Counted from the first letter of the stretch, positions 8,885-18,171 are shown. The stretch is DNA of 54,659 nucleotides from Eubacterium sp. (GCA_017450645.1 JAFSTE010000027.1:1-54659); one strand, 5' to 3'. Program-made: numbers and translations. Notes: generated by a model from the letters alone, not told the origin.

Positions 8885-8935
8885 ATTTAACCTCCTTTAG
8901 ATAGCTGCATACTTAACTTCAAAACCATTATAGCA

Positions 8936-9088
8936 TTACTTATGCGGCGCTTCAATTATGCGATTTGATTTTTCGGAGGTAAGTTTTTCCTTTATTAGTT
9001 CATTGACACCGCTGTTCCCGAACTTTCTGCTAACAATATAACTGCAGCTTTCAAATGAGTATTCGTGGGATTGTTCGTTTCCATTCAT
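8936..9088 (-). CDS. Small protein upstream of the recombinase (possible TnpW-like accessory)
   Basis: A 50-residue protein starting MNGNEQSHEYSFESCSY, with GAAGGTG five bases before the ATG (9088). It lies 51 bases upstream of the recombinase on the same strand. The pattern YIV-R-F followed by a charged helix resembles the short proteins often encoded beside Clostridia serine recombinases (TnpW-type), but the match is by shape and position only. A recombination directionality factor is an alternative. The upstream in-frame extension to 9175 lacks a ribosome site and was rejected. Confidence 0.6.
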   Translation of the reverse strand: MNGNEQSHEYSFESCSYIVSRKFGNSGVNELIKEKLTSEKSNRIIEAPHK

Positions 9089-9204
9089 GATAACACCTTC
9101 TTTCTCATCCTTATTATTAACGCATATAAAATGATTAAACATAATAAAACTCAATCGAAAATTATTAAAAAACATATTTTTAGTATGAAATTCATCATTT
9201 TTTG

Positions 9205-9233
9205 TTGATAATCGTTATATTTTGTGATATATT
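9205..9233 (+). promoter_or_regulatory. Predicted promoter of the XRE-hsd-kwa run
   Basis: TTGATA (9205-9210), 17-base spacer, TATATT (9228-9233), about 33 bases before the XRE start codon. The intergenic region 9089-9266 separates divergent transcription of the recombinase side and the cargo side. Confidence 0.55.
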
Positions 9234-9266
9234 TAATATGTTATAGTATATCGAGGAGGAAAAGCC

Positions 9267-9488
9267 ATGGCTGTAAGTTATAAAAAGCTTTGGAAGCTGC
9301 TTATAGATAAGGACATGAAAAAAAGTGATCTTGAGCGTGAAGCCAAAATCACTCATTATTCGTTAAGTAAGCTTTCTCAAGGAAAAGATGTTTCCACAGA
9401 GGTTTTAGGAAAAATTTGCGAAACGCTAAATTGTACTATTGATGATATTATGGAATTTATTCCTGAACAGGAGGATAAGCATGAATAA
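9267..9488 (+). CDS. XRE/Cro-CI family helix-turn-helix regulator
   Basis: A 73-residue protein that is almost entirely one HTH domain of the small Cro/CI type (HTH_26-like): KKLWKLLIDKDMKKSDLER, then EAKITHYSLSKLSQGKDVS with the recognition helix, then VLGKICETLNCTIDDIMEF. A strong GAGGAGG ribosome site precedes the ATG. The stop overlaps the hsdM start (ATGAATAA, 8 bases), so the two are translationally coupled. Such regulators often head type I RM operons and may control methylase and restriction expression on entry into a new host; autoregulation is inferred. Confidence 0.88.
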   Translation: MAVSYKKLWKLLIDKDMKKSDLEREAKITHYSLSKLSQGKDVSTEVLGKICETLNCTIDDIMEFIPEQEDKHE

Positions 9489-12243
9489 GCAACAGTTAGC
9501 ATCTCTGATTTGGGACACATGTAACGATTTGCGCGGTTCAATATCAGCAGTTGAATATAAAGATATAATTTTAGGCTTGATATTCTACAGATTCGTTTCA
9601 GAAAAAGAAGCATCCGAACTAATTAAACAGGGCTGGACCTCTGAGGTTATGGCTGAAGAATTAAATGATGAAGATACTCAAACGATTGATTGGTGTAAAA
9701 AGCATCTTGGATACTTTATAACTTATAATAATCTCTTTTCCACATGGAGAAATAATACGGAGAGCTTTTCAGTATCAAATGTAACGGACGCATTAAATGC
9801 ATTTGTTAGAAATATCGACAACGATCCTAATCACCAAAAGCTCTATAAAGATATTTTTAAATCGTTAAATGAAAAGCTTAGCAAAATTGGTTCTATTAGT
9901 GAACAAACTTCTCACCTGAAGAAAGTAATAAAAGTTGTAAGCAGAATACCGATGGATGAAAATCAGGATTATGATGTTCTTGGTTTTATTTATGAATTCC
10001 TGTTAAAGAATTTTGCTTCAAACAGCAAAAAAGACGGTGAATTTTATACTCCAAACGAGATTTCCGTTTTAATGTCTGAGATTATTGCACACCACTTAAA
10101 AGATCGTGAACAAATTAACATCCTTGATCCTACCAGTGGTTCCGGTTCATTGCTCATTAATATCGGAAAAAGCGTACAAAAATATCTTCAGGATAGCGGA
10201 AATATAACTTATTATGCTCAAGAACTAATCCAGGAAACATATAACTTAACCCGCATGAATTTAGTTATGAGGGGAATAAAGCCCACTAATATCCGCGTTC
10301 GCCATGGCGATACGCTTGCTAACGACTGGCCGTATTTTGATGATAATGATGAAAACAGTTATCGATATGTTCCTGTAGATTGCGTGGTTTCAAACCCACC
10401 CTATTCACATAAGTGGGATGCGGATGCTCATACCAATGATCCCCGTTATAAAGATTACGGCATTGCTCCTGCAGCAAAAGCAGATTATGCATTCTTACTG
10501 CATGATTTATATCACTTAAAAGATAGCGGAATTATGTGTATTGTTATGCCCCATGGTGTTTTGTTCAGAGGCGGTTCGGAGAAAGAAATCCGTACAAGCT
10601 TAATTGAACACAACAATATTGAGGCGGTAATAGGATTGCCTGCTAACTGCTTTTACGGAACCGGTATTTCAACCATTATATTAGTTTTGAAAAAGCGAAG
10701 AGAATCAAGTGATGTTTTGATAGTAGATGCATCTAAAGAATTTTACAAAGACGGAAACAAAAACAGACTTTCAGGTCATCACGTTAAAAAAATAGTTGAT
10801 ACTGTATTAAACAGAGAAACTATTCCTCACTTTTCAAAACTTGTTCAAAAAAGCACAATTATTGAAAATGAATATAATCTTAACATTCCAAGATATGTAG
10901 AGGCAGAGGAAAAACTGCCTGTTGATTTACATGCTACTATTTTTGGTGGAATACCAAATTATGAAATTGATAGTCTTCAAAAGTATTGGGATAGTTTCCC
11001 GACTTTAAAGAATGAAATTTTCAAAGTAGAAAATGAACATAGCTCGTCAATAATTTGCACTTCTGTTTTAGAAACGATAAAAGCTAACGAAGATTTCGTT
11101 AGCTTTGAAGAGTATTATAAAAACGCATTTAAAGAACTGGATGAGCAGCTTTATGATTTGTTAATTGAAAAACCTGTAGAAAATGTTGGTGCTTTAAAAT
11201 CGGTTATTACAGATTCAATCTTTTCCATATGCGAACGCTTTGATATTGTTGATAAGTATATTGTTTATAAAGCATTTGACGATAACTGGGAACAAATCAG
11301 TATTGATCTTGAAATAATACGCACTCAGGGATTTGATGCTGCAAGAAGCGTTGAGAACGTCGAAGTATACGACAAAAAAGAAAAAGACGCAGTTATAAAA
11401 GGTGAAGAAGGAAAAGTAATTCCGTTTTCTTTATTACAAAAAGTTCTTATGTCTGATAAATTTGCAGAAATGGATGCTTTGACAAATGAGTTAGAGTCTG
11501 TTACTGCTGATTATAATTCATATTGGGCTGATTTTGATGAAGAATTAAAAGATGTATTAAAGAAAAAAACAGACGAAGATGAACAATCTGAGGCACAACT
11601 TGATACAAAGCTTCTAAAAGAAAAATACCAGGAAGTTTTAGCGACACTCTCTAATGATGTAACAAAAAAGTATGCAGAATACCTGGCGTTGAAGCCTAAA
11701 CAAAAACTCGCTTTTCAGGACGAACATTCTGACCTTATATGGCCGGATATTTCTGAAATTGGTGCAAACGGCACATATAAAGCAGCATCAATTAAAACTA
11801 TTGTTGAGCAAATAAAAAATGAAATTCCTATTGATGAAGAGGAAGATGATTACAAAATCCGTAGATTATTCTTACTCGGTCAGCAAATTTCTTCATTAAA
11901 AAAGCAAATCAAAACTATTAAAACTGATTTGGATTTAAAGGCAAGAGAAATGATTGATGCATTATCTGATGATGATGTAAAAATGCTACTGAATGAAAAA
12001 TGGTTAATGCCTGTAATGAATAGCATAAACTCGGTTCCTGCTCAAATCACAAGTGAGTTAAATAGTTCAATAAAAGAGATAATTAATAAATATAACAATC
12101 CTATTGTAGAAGTTGAAACAGAGATATCCAAAACTAAAGAATCTCTTTCTTTAATGTTAGATAATCTTACCGGAAATAGCTTTGATATGGCTGCTATTAA
12201 GCAATTCAAAGTATTGCTTGGAGGCGAAAAAGATGAGCAATAA
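9481..12243 (+). CDS. hsdM: Type I restriction-modification methyltransferase subunit HsdM with long C-terminal extension
   Basis: The N6-adenine methyltransferase subunit of a type I RM enzyme. Start ATG 9481 (920 residues) is chosen over an upstream in-frame codon because GAACAGGAGG lies just before it and the N-terminus MNKQQLASLIWD matches the HsdM N-terminal domain. EFYTP-EIS (~187-194), SAM motif I DPTSGSGSLL (216-225) and catalytic NPPY (305-308) are present. Typical HsdM is ~500-550 residues; here ~400 more follow, acidic and coiled-coil rich (DEELKDVLKKKTDEDEQ, ISSLKKQIKTIKTDL). Overlaps XRE by 8 bases and hsdS by 11. Confidence 0.95.
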   Translation: MNKQQLASLIWDTCNDLRGSISAVEYKDIILGLIFYRFVSEKEASELIKQGWTSEVMAEELNDEDTQTIDWCKKHLGYFITYNNLFSTWRNNTESFSVSNVTDALNAFVRNIDNDPNHQKLYKDIFKSLNEKLSKIGSISEQTSHLKKVIKVVSRIPMDENQDYDVLGFIYEFLLKNFASNSKKDGEFYTPNEISVLMSEIIAHHLKDREQINILDPTSGSGSLLINIGKSVQKYLQDSGNITYYAQELIQETYNLTRMNLVMRGIKPTNIRVRHGDTLANDWPYFDDNDENSYRYVPVDCVVSNPPYSHKWDADAHTNDPRYKDYGIAPAAKADYAFLLHDLYHLKDSGIMCIVMPHGVLFRGGSEKEIRTSLIEHNNIEAVIGLPANCFYGTGISTIILVLKKRRESSDVLIVDASKEFYKDGNKNRLSGHHVKKIVDTVLNRETIPHFSKLVQKSTIIENEYNLNIPRYVEAEEKLPVDLHATIFGGIPNYEIDSLQKYWDSFPTLKNEIFKVENEHSSSIICTSVLETIKANEDFVSFEEYYKNAFKELDEQLYDLLIEKPVENVGALKSVITDSIFSICERFDIVDKYIVYKAFDDNWEQISIDLEIIRTQGFDAARSVENVEVYDKKEKDAVIKGEEGKVIPFSLLQKVLMSDKFAEMDALTNELESVTADYNSYWADFDEELKDVLKKKTDEDEQSEAQLDTKLLKEKYQEVLATLSNDVTKKYAEYLALKPKQKLAFQDEHSDLIWPDISEIGANGTYKAASIKTIVEQIKNEIPIDEEEDDYKIRRLFLLGQQISSLKKQIKTIKTDLDLKAREMIDALSDDDVKMLLNEKWLMPVMNSINSVPAQITSELNSSIKEIINKYNNPIVEVETEISKTKESLSLMLDNLTGNSFDMAAIKQFKVLLGGEKDEQ

Positions 12244-13402
12244 ACCTCAATTACGTTTCTCTGGTTATACTGATAATTGGAAACCGCGTAAAATTATAGA
12301 TGTTTCTGAAGTGATTGGTGGAGGAACTCCAAGCACGAACAATTCTGATTATTGGGATGGGGATATTAACTGGTATGCACCTGCTGAAATCGGAGCGCAA
12401 GTCTATGTCAAGAATAGTATGAGAAAAATTACCAAACTGGGTTTGGAAAAGAGTTCCGCAAAATTATTACCACCACACAAAACAGTTCTTTTTACAAGCA
12501 GAGCAGGCATAGGAAACACCGCCATACTTTGCACTCCTGCAGCTACCAACCAAGGCTTCCAATCCATGGTATTACATGATGATATCAATCCTTATTTTGT
12601 GTTTTCAATGACGAATATGATTAAGGCAAAAGCAAAGCGTGTTGCTTCAGGCTCGACATTCTCAGAGATATCTGGAAAAATGCTTGGTAATCTTGAATTT
12701 ATGTTTCCATCAAATGATGAGCAAAAAAAGATAGGTGCCTATTTTGAATTCTTGGACAGCATTATTACTTTTAATCAACGCAAGTTAGAAAAATTACAAA
12801 ATATCAGAAAATCACACCTTGAAAAAATGTTCCCTAAAGAGGGTGAGGTTTATCCTGAGATTAGGTTCAGAGGATTTACTGATGCTTGGAAACCATATAA
12901 AATTTCTGATGTTGCGAACAGATTTGATAATCTTCGTGTTCCTGTTTCTGCTAATCTCAGAATTCCTGGGACGACGCCTTACTACGGAGCAAACGGTATT
13001 CAGGATTATGTGGACGGTTATACCCATAAAGGTGAATTTGTTTTGGTAGCTGAAGACGGAGCAAACGATATAAAAAACTATTCGGTTAACTATGCAAGCG
13101 GAAAGATTTGGGTTAATAATCACGCGCACGTTCTGCAGGCCAAGAAAGATATTTCCGACAATAAGTTTTTAACCTATGTAATAGGTAGAACAAATATGAA
13201 AAAATATATCGTTGGTGGCGGAAGAGCAAAACTGAATGCAGAAGTCATGATGGATATAAAACTCATCATGCCTGACTATCCTGAGCAAGTGGAAATCGGA
13301 GAATACTTCAGTACTCTTGATTCTATGATAAACACTTATCAACTAAAGCTAGAAAAACTGAAACAAATTAAGCAAGCGTTATTGAGCAAAATGTTTGTAT
13401 AA
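12233..13402 (+). CDS. hsdS: Type I restriction-modification specificity subunit HsdS
   Basis: The 389-residue DNA-recognition subunit that sets the target of both methylation and restriction. It has the usual two-repeat layout: target recognition domain 1 begins RFSGYTDNWKPRKI, and domain 2 begins RFRGFTDAWKPYKI near residue 204. Each is followed by a conserved coiled-coil spacer (TFNQRKLEKLQNIRKSHLEK and NTYQLKLEKLKQIKQALLSK). The ATG at 12233 follows GGAGG and overlaps the hsdM stop. Both domains are complete, so the system is probably active. Target sequence cannot be told from sequence alone. Confidence 0.94.
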   Translation: MSNKPQLRFSGYTDNWKPRKIIDVSEVIGGGTPSTNNSDYWDGDINWYAPAEIGAQVYVKNSMRKITKLGLEKSSAKLLPPHKTVLFTSRAGIGNTAILCTPAATNQGFQSMVLHDDINPYFVFSMTNMIKAKAKRVASGSTFSEISGKMLGNLEFMFPSNDEQKKIGAYFEFLDSIITFNQRKLEKLQNIRKSHLEKMFPKEGEVYPEIRFRGFTDAWKPYKISDVANRFDNLRVPVSANLRIPGTTPYYGANGIQDYVDGYTHKGEFVLVAEDGANDIKNYSVNYASGKIWVNNHAHVLQAKKDISDNKFLTYVIGRTNMKKYIVGGGRAKLNAEVMMDIKLIMPDYPEQVEIGEYFSTLDSMINTYQLKLEKLKQIKQALLSKMFV

Positions 13403-13416
13403 AAGTGGGGGCAATT

Positions 13417-16400
13417 ATGTCATTTAATAACGAAAAAGAATTTGAAGATGCACTTATTGCAAAACTTACACAGCTGGACAATCAATGGTCCAGAGATATC
13501 TTGGAATACAAAACCGAAGACGAACTGATTGATAATTGGGCATCAATTATTTTCAATAATAACAGTCAAACGGACAAGCTTAACGGTTTCCCGTTAACCA
13601 AAACTGAGATGCAACAGATTATCAGCCAGATAAACGGTGAAAGTCCTTTTGCAATTAACAGACGCTTAAACGGGAAGTATATCTCAATAATTCGAGATAA
13701 CCCGAAGGATACTCTGCACAATGGAAAACGTGTGGATTTGTTTCTGTTTGACAAAGACGAAATTGCAGCAGGAAAAAGCGTTTATCAAATTGCGCGTCAG
13801 CCGAAGTTACCAATACCTTCGGAAATACTTGGTGACCGCAGAGGCGACATAATGTTGCTTATTAACGGCATGCCCCTTTTTCACATTGAGCTAAAAAATA
13901 CGCCGGTTAAGGTTGAACAGGCATGTAATCAAATAAGCAAATATATGCAACACGGTGCATTTACAGGATTCTTTTCCCTTGTTCAGGTTTTCGTTGCTAT
14001 GACACCGGAAGAAACCTTGTACTTTGCCAATACCGGTCGTGATAGGTCATTTAATTCTGACTATTTTTTCCATTGGGGAGATTTTAACAATAAATATATT
14101 AATGAGTGGGAAGAAATTGCTGAAAAGTTTCTTTCTATTCCGATGGCGCACAGATTAATCGGATACGGAACAATTGCAGACGGTACAGATTACACGCTTA
14201 AAGTAATGCGCAGTTATCAGTATCATGCTGCTTATAAGATTTATTCTCAGGTTGTTAAGCGCACAGATTGGGATGATAATCAGCAAAAAGGCGGTTATAT
14301 CTATCATACAACGGGCAGCGGAAAAACCATGACAAGTTTTAAATGCGCCCAGTTAATAAAAGCTTCAGGAAAAGTAGATAAAATCATTTTCTTAATGGAC
14401 CGTGATGAGCTTTGGAAACAAACTTATGATAATTATCGTAACTTTTCCGATTGTGATGATATTGAAGATACTTCAAACACAAATATTTTGCTTAACAAAC
14501 TTGAAAGCGAAACAAAAAACCTTTTAATTGTTACCTCTATTCAGAAAATGAGTAATCTTACTACAGTTACTCCAAATCCTAATAAAGCCAGAATTGAAAA
14601 GGTTAACAAGCAAAAATTAGTATTTATTATTGATGAGGCGCACCGTTCCACATTTGGAACAATGTTGAGGGACATTAAACTGTCATATCCTAAAGCAATG
14701 TTTTTTGGTTTTACCGGAACGCCTATAATGGAGGTGAACTCAATTGATGGAATCACTACTGATGGATTGTTTGGTAAGCCTTTACATACATATACTATAT
14801 CCGAAGGAATTCAAGATAAAAATGTATTAGGCTTTAAACCGTCTAAAGTTGTGACATTTGATGAGGAAGACTTTCGAAAAAAAGTCGCGTTATTTAAACT
14901 CGGAAAAGACAGCGTTGATGATTTAACTGATGAGGAGTTTGCAAAATACCATTTTCTTGTTTCTCGAGATATGAAAGATATCGAATCTGATGCTGGTAAT
15001 AATCTATACTCCAATGGAATTACAGGAAAAGAGCATAGAAAACAAGTTGTTTCGGATATTCTTGACAAGTGGGACCGAATCAGTTTTAGAGGACGATTCC
15101 ATTATATTTTAGCAACATCTTCCATTCGAGAAGCGATTGAATATTACCGAATCTTAAAAAATAACGACAAAGGATTATTTGTAACTGCCATTTTTGACCC
15201 TCATACAGATAATGAAAACGACAATATTTTTAAAGATATTGGCGTTGAAGAAATTCTTACCAATTACAATAATCATTTCGGCTTCAGGTTTACTGCAGGT
15301 GCATACCGTCGTTTCAAGGATGATGTTTGTGCTCGACTTGCACATAAAGAGCCTTATAAAGACATTGATGACAGAAGAGAAGAAGCTATAAATATTGTTA
15401 TTGTTGTTAATCAGTTATTGACAGGATTTGATTCAAAATGGATTAATACTCTATATTTGGACAAAGTTATAACATATGAACAATTTATTCAGGCTGCCTC
15501 TAGAACAAATCGTCTTAATGGTTATGAAAAGCAGTTTGGAATAATTAAGTATTGCAGAAAGCCTTATACAATGGAGCAAAATGCCGAGGATGCATTACAG
15601 CTCTATGCAGAAACCGATTATCAGGATGTTTTTGTTCCGTCATTAGGTCAAAATATCATCGGTATGAATAATGATTATCAAAGTATAATCAAATTATTCG
15701 AGAAAAACGGAATAGAGAATTTTAAAGAGTTGCCAAGGAGTCAAAACGATATTAATCTATTTGCTGATTTATTTAATAATATCAGTAATTATTACTATCG
15801 TTCCATTCCTCAGTTATTCACATGGTCAATAAAGACATACATTACGGAAGATGCAGGAGAAGTTACTGTACTTTTGGATGAAACAACTTATGAGACGTTA
15901 CATCAGAGGTATAGCGAAATTCCTAAAAGCGTACAGCCAGGAGAAGATATGATTTATGATATTAAATCGTTTCTTACTGAAATTTCATCAAATGAAATTG
16001 ATAAAGCTTTTATGGAATCAAAGTTTGCCGAGGTATTGAAAGACCTTTCAAACGGAGCAAATCCAGAAGACATTAAAAATCTTCTGGATGAATTGAAGTC
16101 AAACTTCACTATTCTTCCTGCCGATGATCAAATTACCGCAGAAGCTATTTTGGAAGACATATACTCCGGTAGTCTTAAAGATTTTGATGTTAATAAAACG
16201 CTTGCTGAGTATATTGAAATCTATAATAGAAATATGCTCAGTGAGAATATTGAGTCATTCTCAAAAGCATTTGGATTTGATAAAGATAAGCTTATGCGCA
16301 TCATGATGTTCCATTTAACAGAAGAAAACTTATTGCAAGGCGGCTTTTTTGATGCATTAATGAGCACTTTAAACAGAGAACAAGCTAAAGCAACAATGGA

Positions 16401-16500
16401 AGAAATTGAAAAAACAGAAATCAAGCCTCACCGTATTGTTCAAAAAGCAGAAAGCTACCTCAAGAGGTTTATTCTATCAGGTGGTAAACTCGATTATTAA
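13417..16500 (+). CDS. hsdR: Type I restriction endonuclease subunit HsdR
   Basis: The 1027-residue motor and nuclease subunit. The N-terminal nuclease core shows Asp144 in RRGDIMLL and Glu158/Lys160 in HIELKN (PD-(D/E)xK fold). SF2 translocase motifs follow: Walker A TTGSGKT (~299-305), DEAH (~406-409), FGFTGTP, LLTGFDSKW and QAASRTNR. The ATG at 13417 is preceded by GTGGGGG; an in-frame GTG at 13405 lies within that ribosome site and is rejected. hsdS ends 14 bases upstream. All key residues are intact, so restriction is probably functional. The long C-terminal helical region would contact the HsdM/HsdS core. Confidence 0.95.
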   Translation: MSFNNEKEFEDALIAKLTQLDNQWSRDILEYKTEDELIDNWASIIFNNNSQTDKLNGFPLTKTEMQQIISQINGESPFAINRRLNGKYISIIRDNPKDTLHNGKRVDLFLFDKDEIAAGKSVYQIARQPKLPIPSEILGDRRGDIMLLINGMPLFHIELKNTPVKVEQACNQISKYMQHGAFTGFFSLVQVFVAMTPEETLYFANTGRDRSFNSDYFFHWGDFNNKYINEWEEIAEKFLSIPMAHRLIGYGTIADGTDYTLKVMRSYQYHAAYKIYSQVVKRTDWDDNQQKGGYIYHTTGSGKTMTSFKCAQLIKASGKVDKIIFLMDRDELWKQTYDNYRNFSDCDDIEDTSNTNILLNKLESETKNLLIVTSIQKMSNLTTVTPNPNKARIEKVNKQKLVFIIDEAHRSTFGTMLRDIKLSYPKAMFFGFTGTPIMEVNSIDGITTDGLFGKPLHTYTISEGIQDKNVLGFKPSKVVTFDEEDFRKKVALFKLGKDSVDDLTDEEFAKYHFLVSRDMKDIESDAGNNLYSNGITGKEHRKQVVSDILDKWDRISFRGRFHYILATSSIREAIEYYRILKNNDKGLFVTAIFDPHTDNENDNIFKDIGVEEILTNYNNHFGFRFTAGAYRRFKDDVCARLAHKEPYKDIDDRREEAINIVIVVNQLLTGFDSKWINTLYLDKVITYEQFIQAASRTNRLNGYEKQFGIIKYCRKPYTMEQNAEDALQLYAETDYQDVFVPSLGQNIIGMNNDYQSIIKLFEKNGIENFKELPRSQNDINLFADLFNNISNYYYRSIPQLFTWSIKTYITEDAGEVTVLLDETTYETLHQRYSEIPKSVQPGEDMIYDIKSFLTEISSNEIDKAFMESKFAEVLKDLSNGANPEDIKNLLDELKSNFTILPADDQITAEAILEDIYSGSLKDFDVNKTLAEYIEIYNRNMLSENIESFSKAFGFDKDKLMRIMMFHLTEENLLQGGFFDALMSTLNREQAKATMEEIEKTEIKPHRIVQKAESYLKRFILSGGKLDY

Positions 16501-16549
16501 TGTCCGAGATATGGTTTTTGATTTTTCGAAAAAACAAGGAGAAAAGAAA

Positions 16550-17134
16550 TTGAAAGTAAAATTGATGATTCAATCGCTTAGTCCTTTAGCGTTATTGACA
16601 ATTATTAAGAACTTTTCATTTGTAATGGAGGATAATAATGGTCAAAAGCTAGATTTTAACGGATTTATTTTGGCTAATCTTCCGTTATTAATTGTCATGT
16701 TAATATGTATTATCTGGATGATTTTATCAGCAATATTTTTATTCTCTTTTAAAGTTTTTAAATATGCGGATAGAAAAAGTGGATATTCAATTTCTATTAT
16801 TGAAAACAAAGAAGAAGATAGTTTATACTTCTTTTTAACAATAATTCTTCCGCTATTGGTTGACGATGTTAATTCGTGGTGCGGGTTGGCATCATTTGTT
16901 GTGATCGTTGGTTTGATTTTTGCACTAATGAATAATACAAAGCTGTTTTATGCTAACCCTGTATTATCTCTTTTAGGGTATCGTGTTACAGAGTTTTCTT
17001 TTACTGAAAATGAAGAGAAAACAGATAAATCATATATAGCAATATCAAGAGGATTTCTCAGTGGCGATCATAACATTGAATACAAAGATATCGATATCAC
17101 TGGTAAGGTACTGTTTGTAAAGGAGATGAAATAA
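16550..17134 (+). CDS. kwaA: Kiwa anti-phage system membrane subunit KwaA
   Basis: A 194-residue protein with four hydrophobic segments: around residues 6-24, one in GFILANLPLLIVMLICIIWM, and two in the SLYFFLTIILPLL ... GLASFVVIVGLIFAL region. The short motif YANPVLSLLGYRV after the last segment is typical of KwaA. In Kiwa, KwaA is the membrane sensor that recruits KwaB. The start is TTG at 16550, eight bases after AAGGAG; the next ATG (16565) is poorly spaced. It begins 49 bases after hsdR with no visible terminator, and its stop overlaps the kwaB ATG by one base (TAATG). Identification leans on the paired KwaB. Confidence 0.82.
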   Translation: MKVKLMIQSLSPLALLTIIKNFSFVMEDNNGQKLDFNGFILANLPLLIVMLICIIWMILSAIFLFSFKVFKYADRKSGYSISIIENKEEDSLYFFLTIILPLLVDDVNSWCGLASFVVIVGLIFALMNNTKLFYANPVLSLLGYRVTEFSFTENEEKTDKSYIAISRGFLSGDHNIEYKDIDITGKVLFVKEMK

Positions 17135-18069
17135 TGACCGTATCTCAAATGCAATCAATAATAAAAGGAATAATTAATAATGAATTTGGTTTAACAGCAT
17201 TTGCGGTATTGAAAACCGATGATGGTTTTGCTATAAAAAAATTCATTATTGATGACAACTTAAATAATAGAGTAAAAGAACTGTTTAAGGAACTTATTAA
17301 CAATGCATTTTTAGCAGCTGATTTTGAATTAGATTCAGCAGATAATATTGCTGACAATCGTAAAGTCTGCTATGAGATTGTTCAAGATGACAACTATTCT
17401 CCTTTTAGTTTTCTTAATAACTATAGCAGCATTACCGAAGCTTATAGTGAAGATGATCTTAAAAACATTAACGGACTAGCTTTTCGAATAAACCTAAATG
17501 ATAAGGCAATTTGGGTTTACCAACATATTACATATTCGCAGTTGGTTAAACGTAGTAATAACATATATGCTATTTTTCAAAGAAACAATGTATATACATC
17601 ACTAACCAAAGATATATTAAAAATTGAAAATAAAATAGACTGTTTAATTATCGGCGATTCAATTATTACAGCAAATATTAGTTTACTACAGCGCTGTTTT
17701 CAATTTGAGGAATACACGCGAAGAGAAGCTGAAAAAACAATTAGCGTTTTATCAGAAATGGGGATTGTTGACAATCTTGATTGCATTGCTGCATTAGGAG
17801 AGAAAACAAGATTAACGTATGCAAAGAAACTTATGAAAGCAAGAAATTCCCCGGTTCTTAGAATGGATAAAGAAGTATTATTTGATAAGTTGAAGAAACT
17901 ACCAAGATATAAAAATAAATGGGAGTTTTCTGATGGCAAAATCAAAATTGCAAACCAACAACAAGCTTCTGAGTTTATAAAAATGCTAAATGATAGTATA
18001 TTAAAATCAGAGTTAACAGATGCCGAATATGACAGTTCTGTAAAAACAGAGTTAGAACCTCTAAAATAA
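17134..18069 (+). CDS. kwaB: Kiwa anti-phage system effector KwaB (DUF4868)
   Basis: A 311-residue soluble protein matching the DUF4868/KwaB family by length and by its conserved C-terminal half: AIWVYQHITYSQLVKR, LKIENKIDCLIIGDSI, RCFQFEEYTRREAEKTI and the closing FIKMLNDSILKSELTD. In published Kiwa systems KwaB is the DNA-binding effector acting with membrane-bound KwaA against phage. It is coupled to kwaA by a TAATG overlap with AAGGAG before it. It is probably cotranscribed with the type I RM genes, giving one element-borne run with two distinct defences. The alignment was made from memory of the family. Confidence 0.85.
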   Translation: MTVSQMQSIIKGIINNEFGLTAFAVLKTDDGFAIKKFIIDDNLNNRVKELFKELINNAFLAADFELDSADNIADNRKVCYEIVQDDNYSPFSFLNNYSSITEAYSEDDLKNINGLAFRINLNDKAIWVYQHITYSQLVKRSNNIYAIFQRNNVYTSLTKDILKIENKIDCLIIGDSIITANISLLQRCFQFEEYTRREAEKTISVLSEMGIVDNLDCIAALGEKTRLTYAKKLMKARNSPVLRMDKEVLFDKLKKLPRYKNKWEFSDGKIKIANQQQASEFIKMLNDSILKSELTDAEYDSSVKTELEPLK

Positions 18070-18107
18070 ATATATTTTTTCTTCCTACTATTGGATATAA
18101 TAAGGTG

Positions 18108-18136
18108 TTGACAAATACGCGAATTGCGAGTAAAAT
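18108..18136 (+). promoter_or_regulatory. Strong sigma-A type promoter of the DUF4143 ATPase gene
   Basis: Consensus TTGACA (18108-18113), exactly 17 bases, then TAAAAT (18131-18136), ending 35 bases before the ATPase start. The best promoter match inside the element, indicating that the ATPase is expressed independently of the hsd-kwa run. Confidence 0.75.
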
Positions 18137-18171
18137 AAAGTTAGACTTTAGAATTCTCGGAGCGTGAATTT

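Noticed and set aside
9439-9480. Upstream extension of HsdM to 9439
   Set aside because: It lies inside the XRE gene. ATG 9481 has an AGGAGG site and gives the usual HsdM N-terminus.
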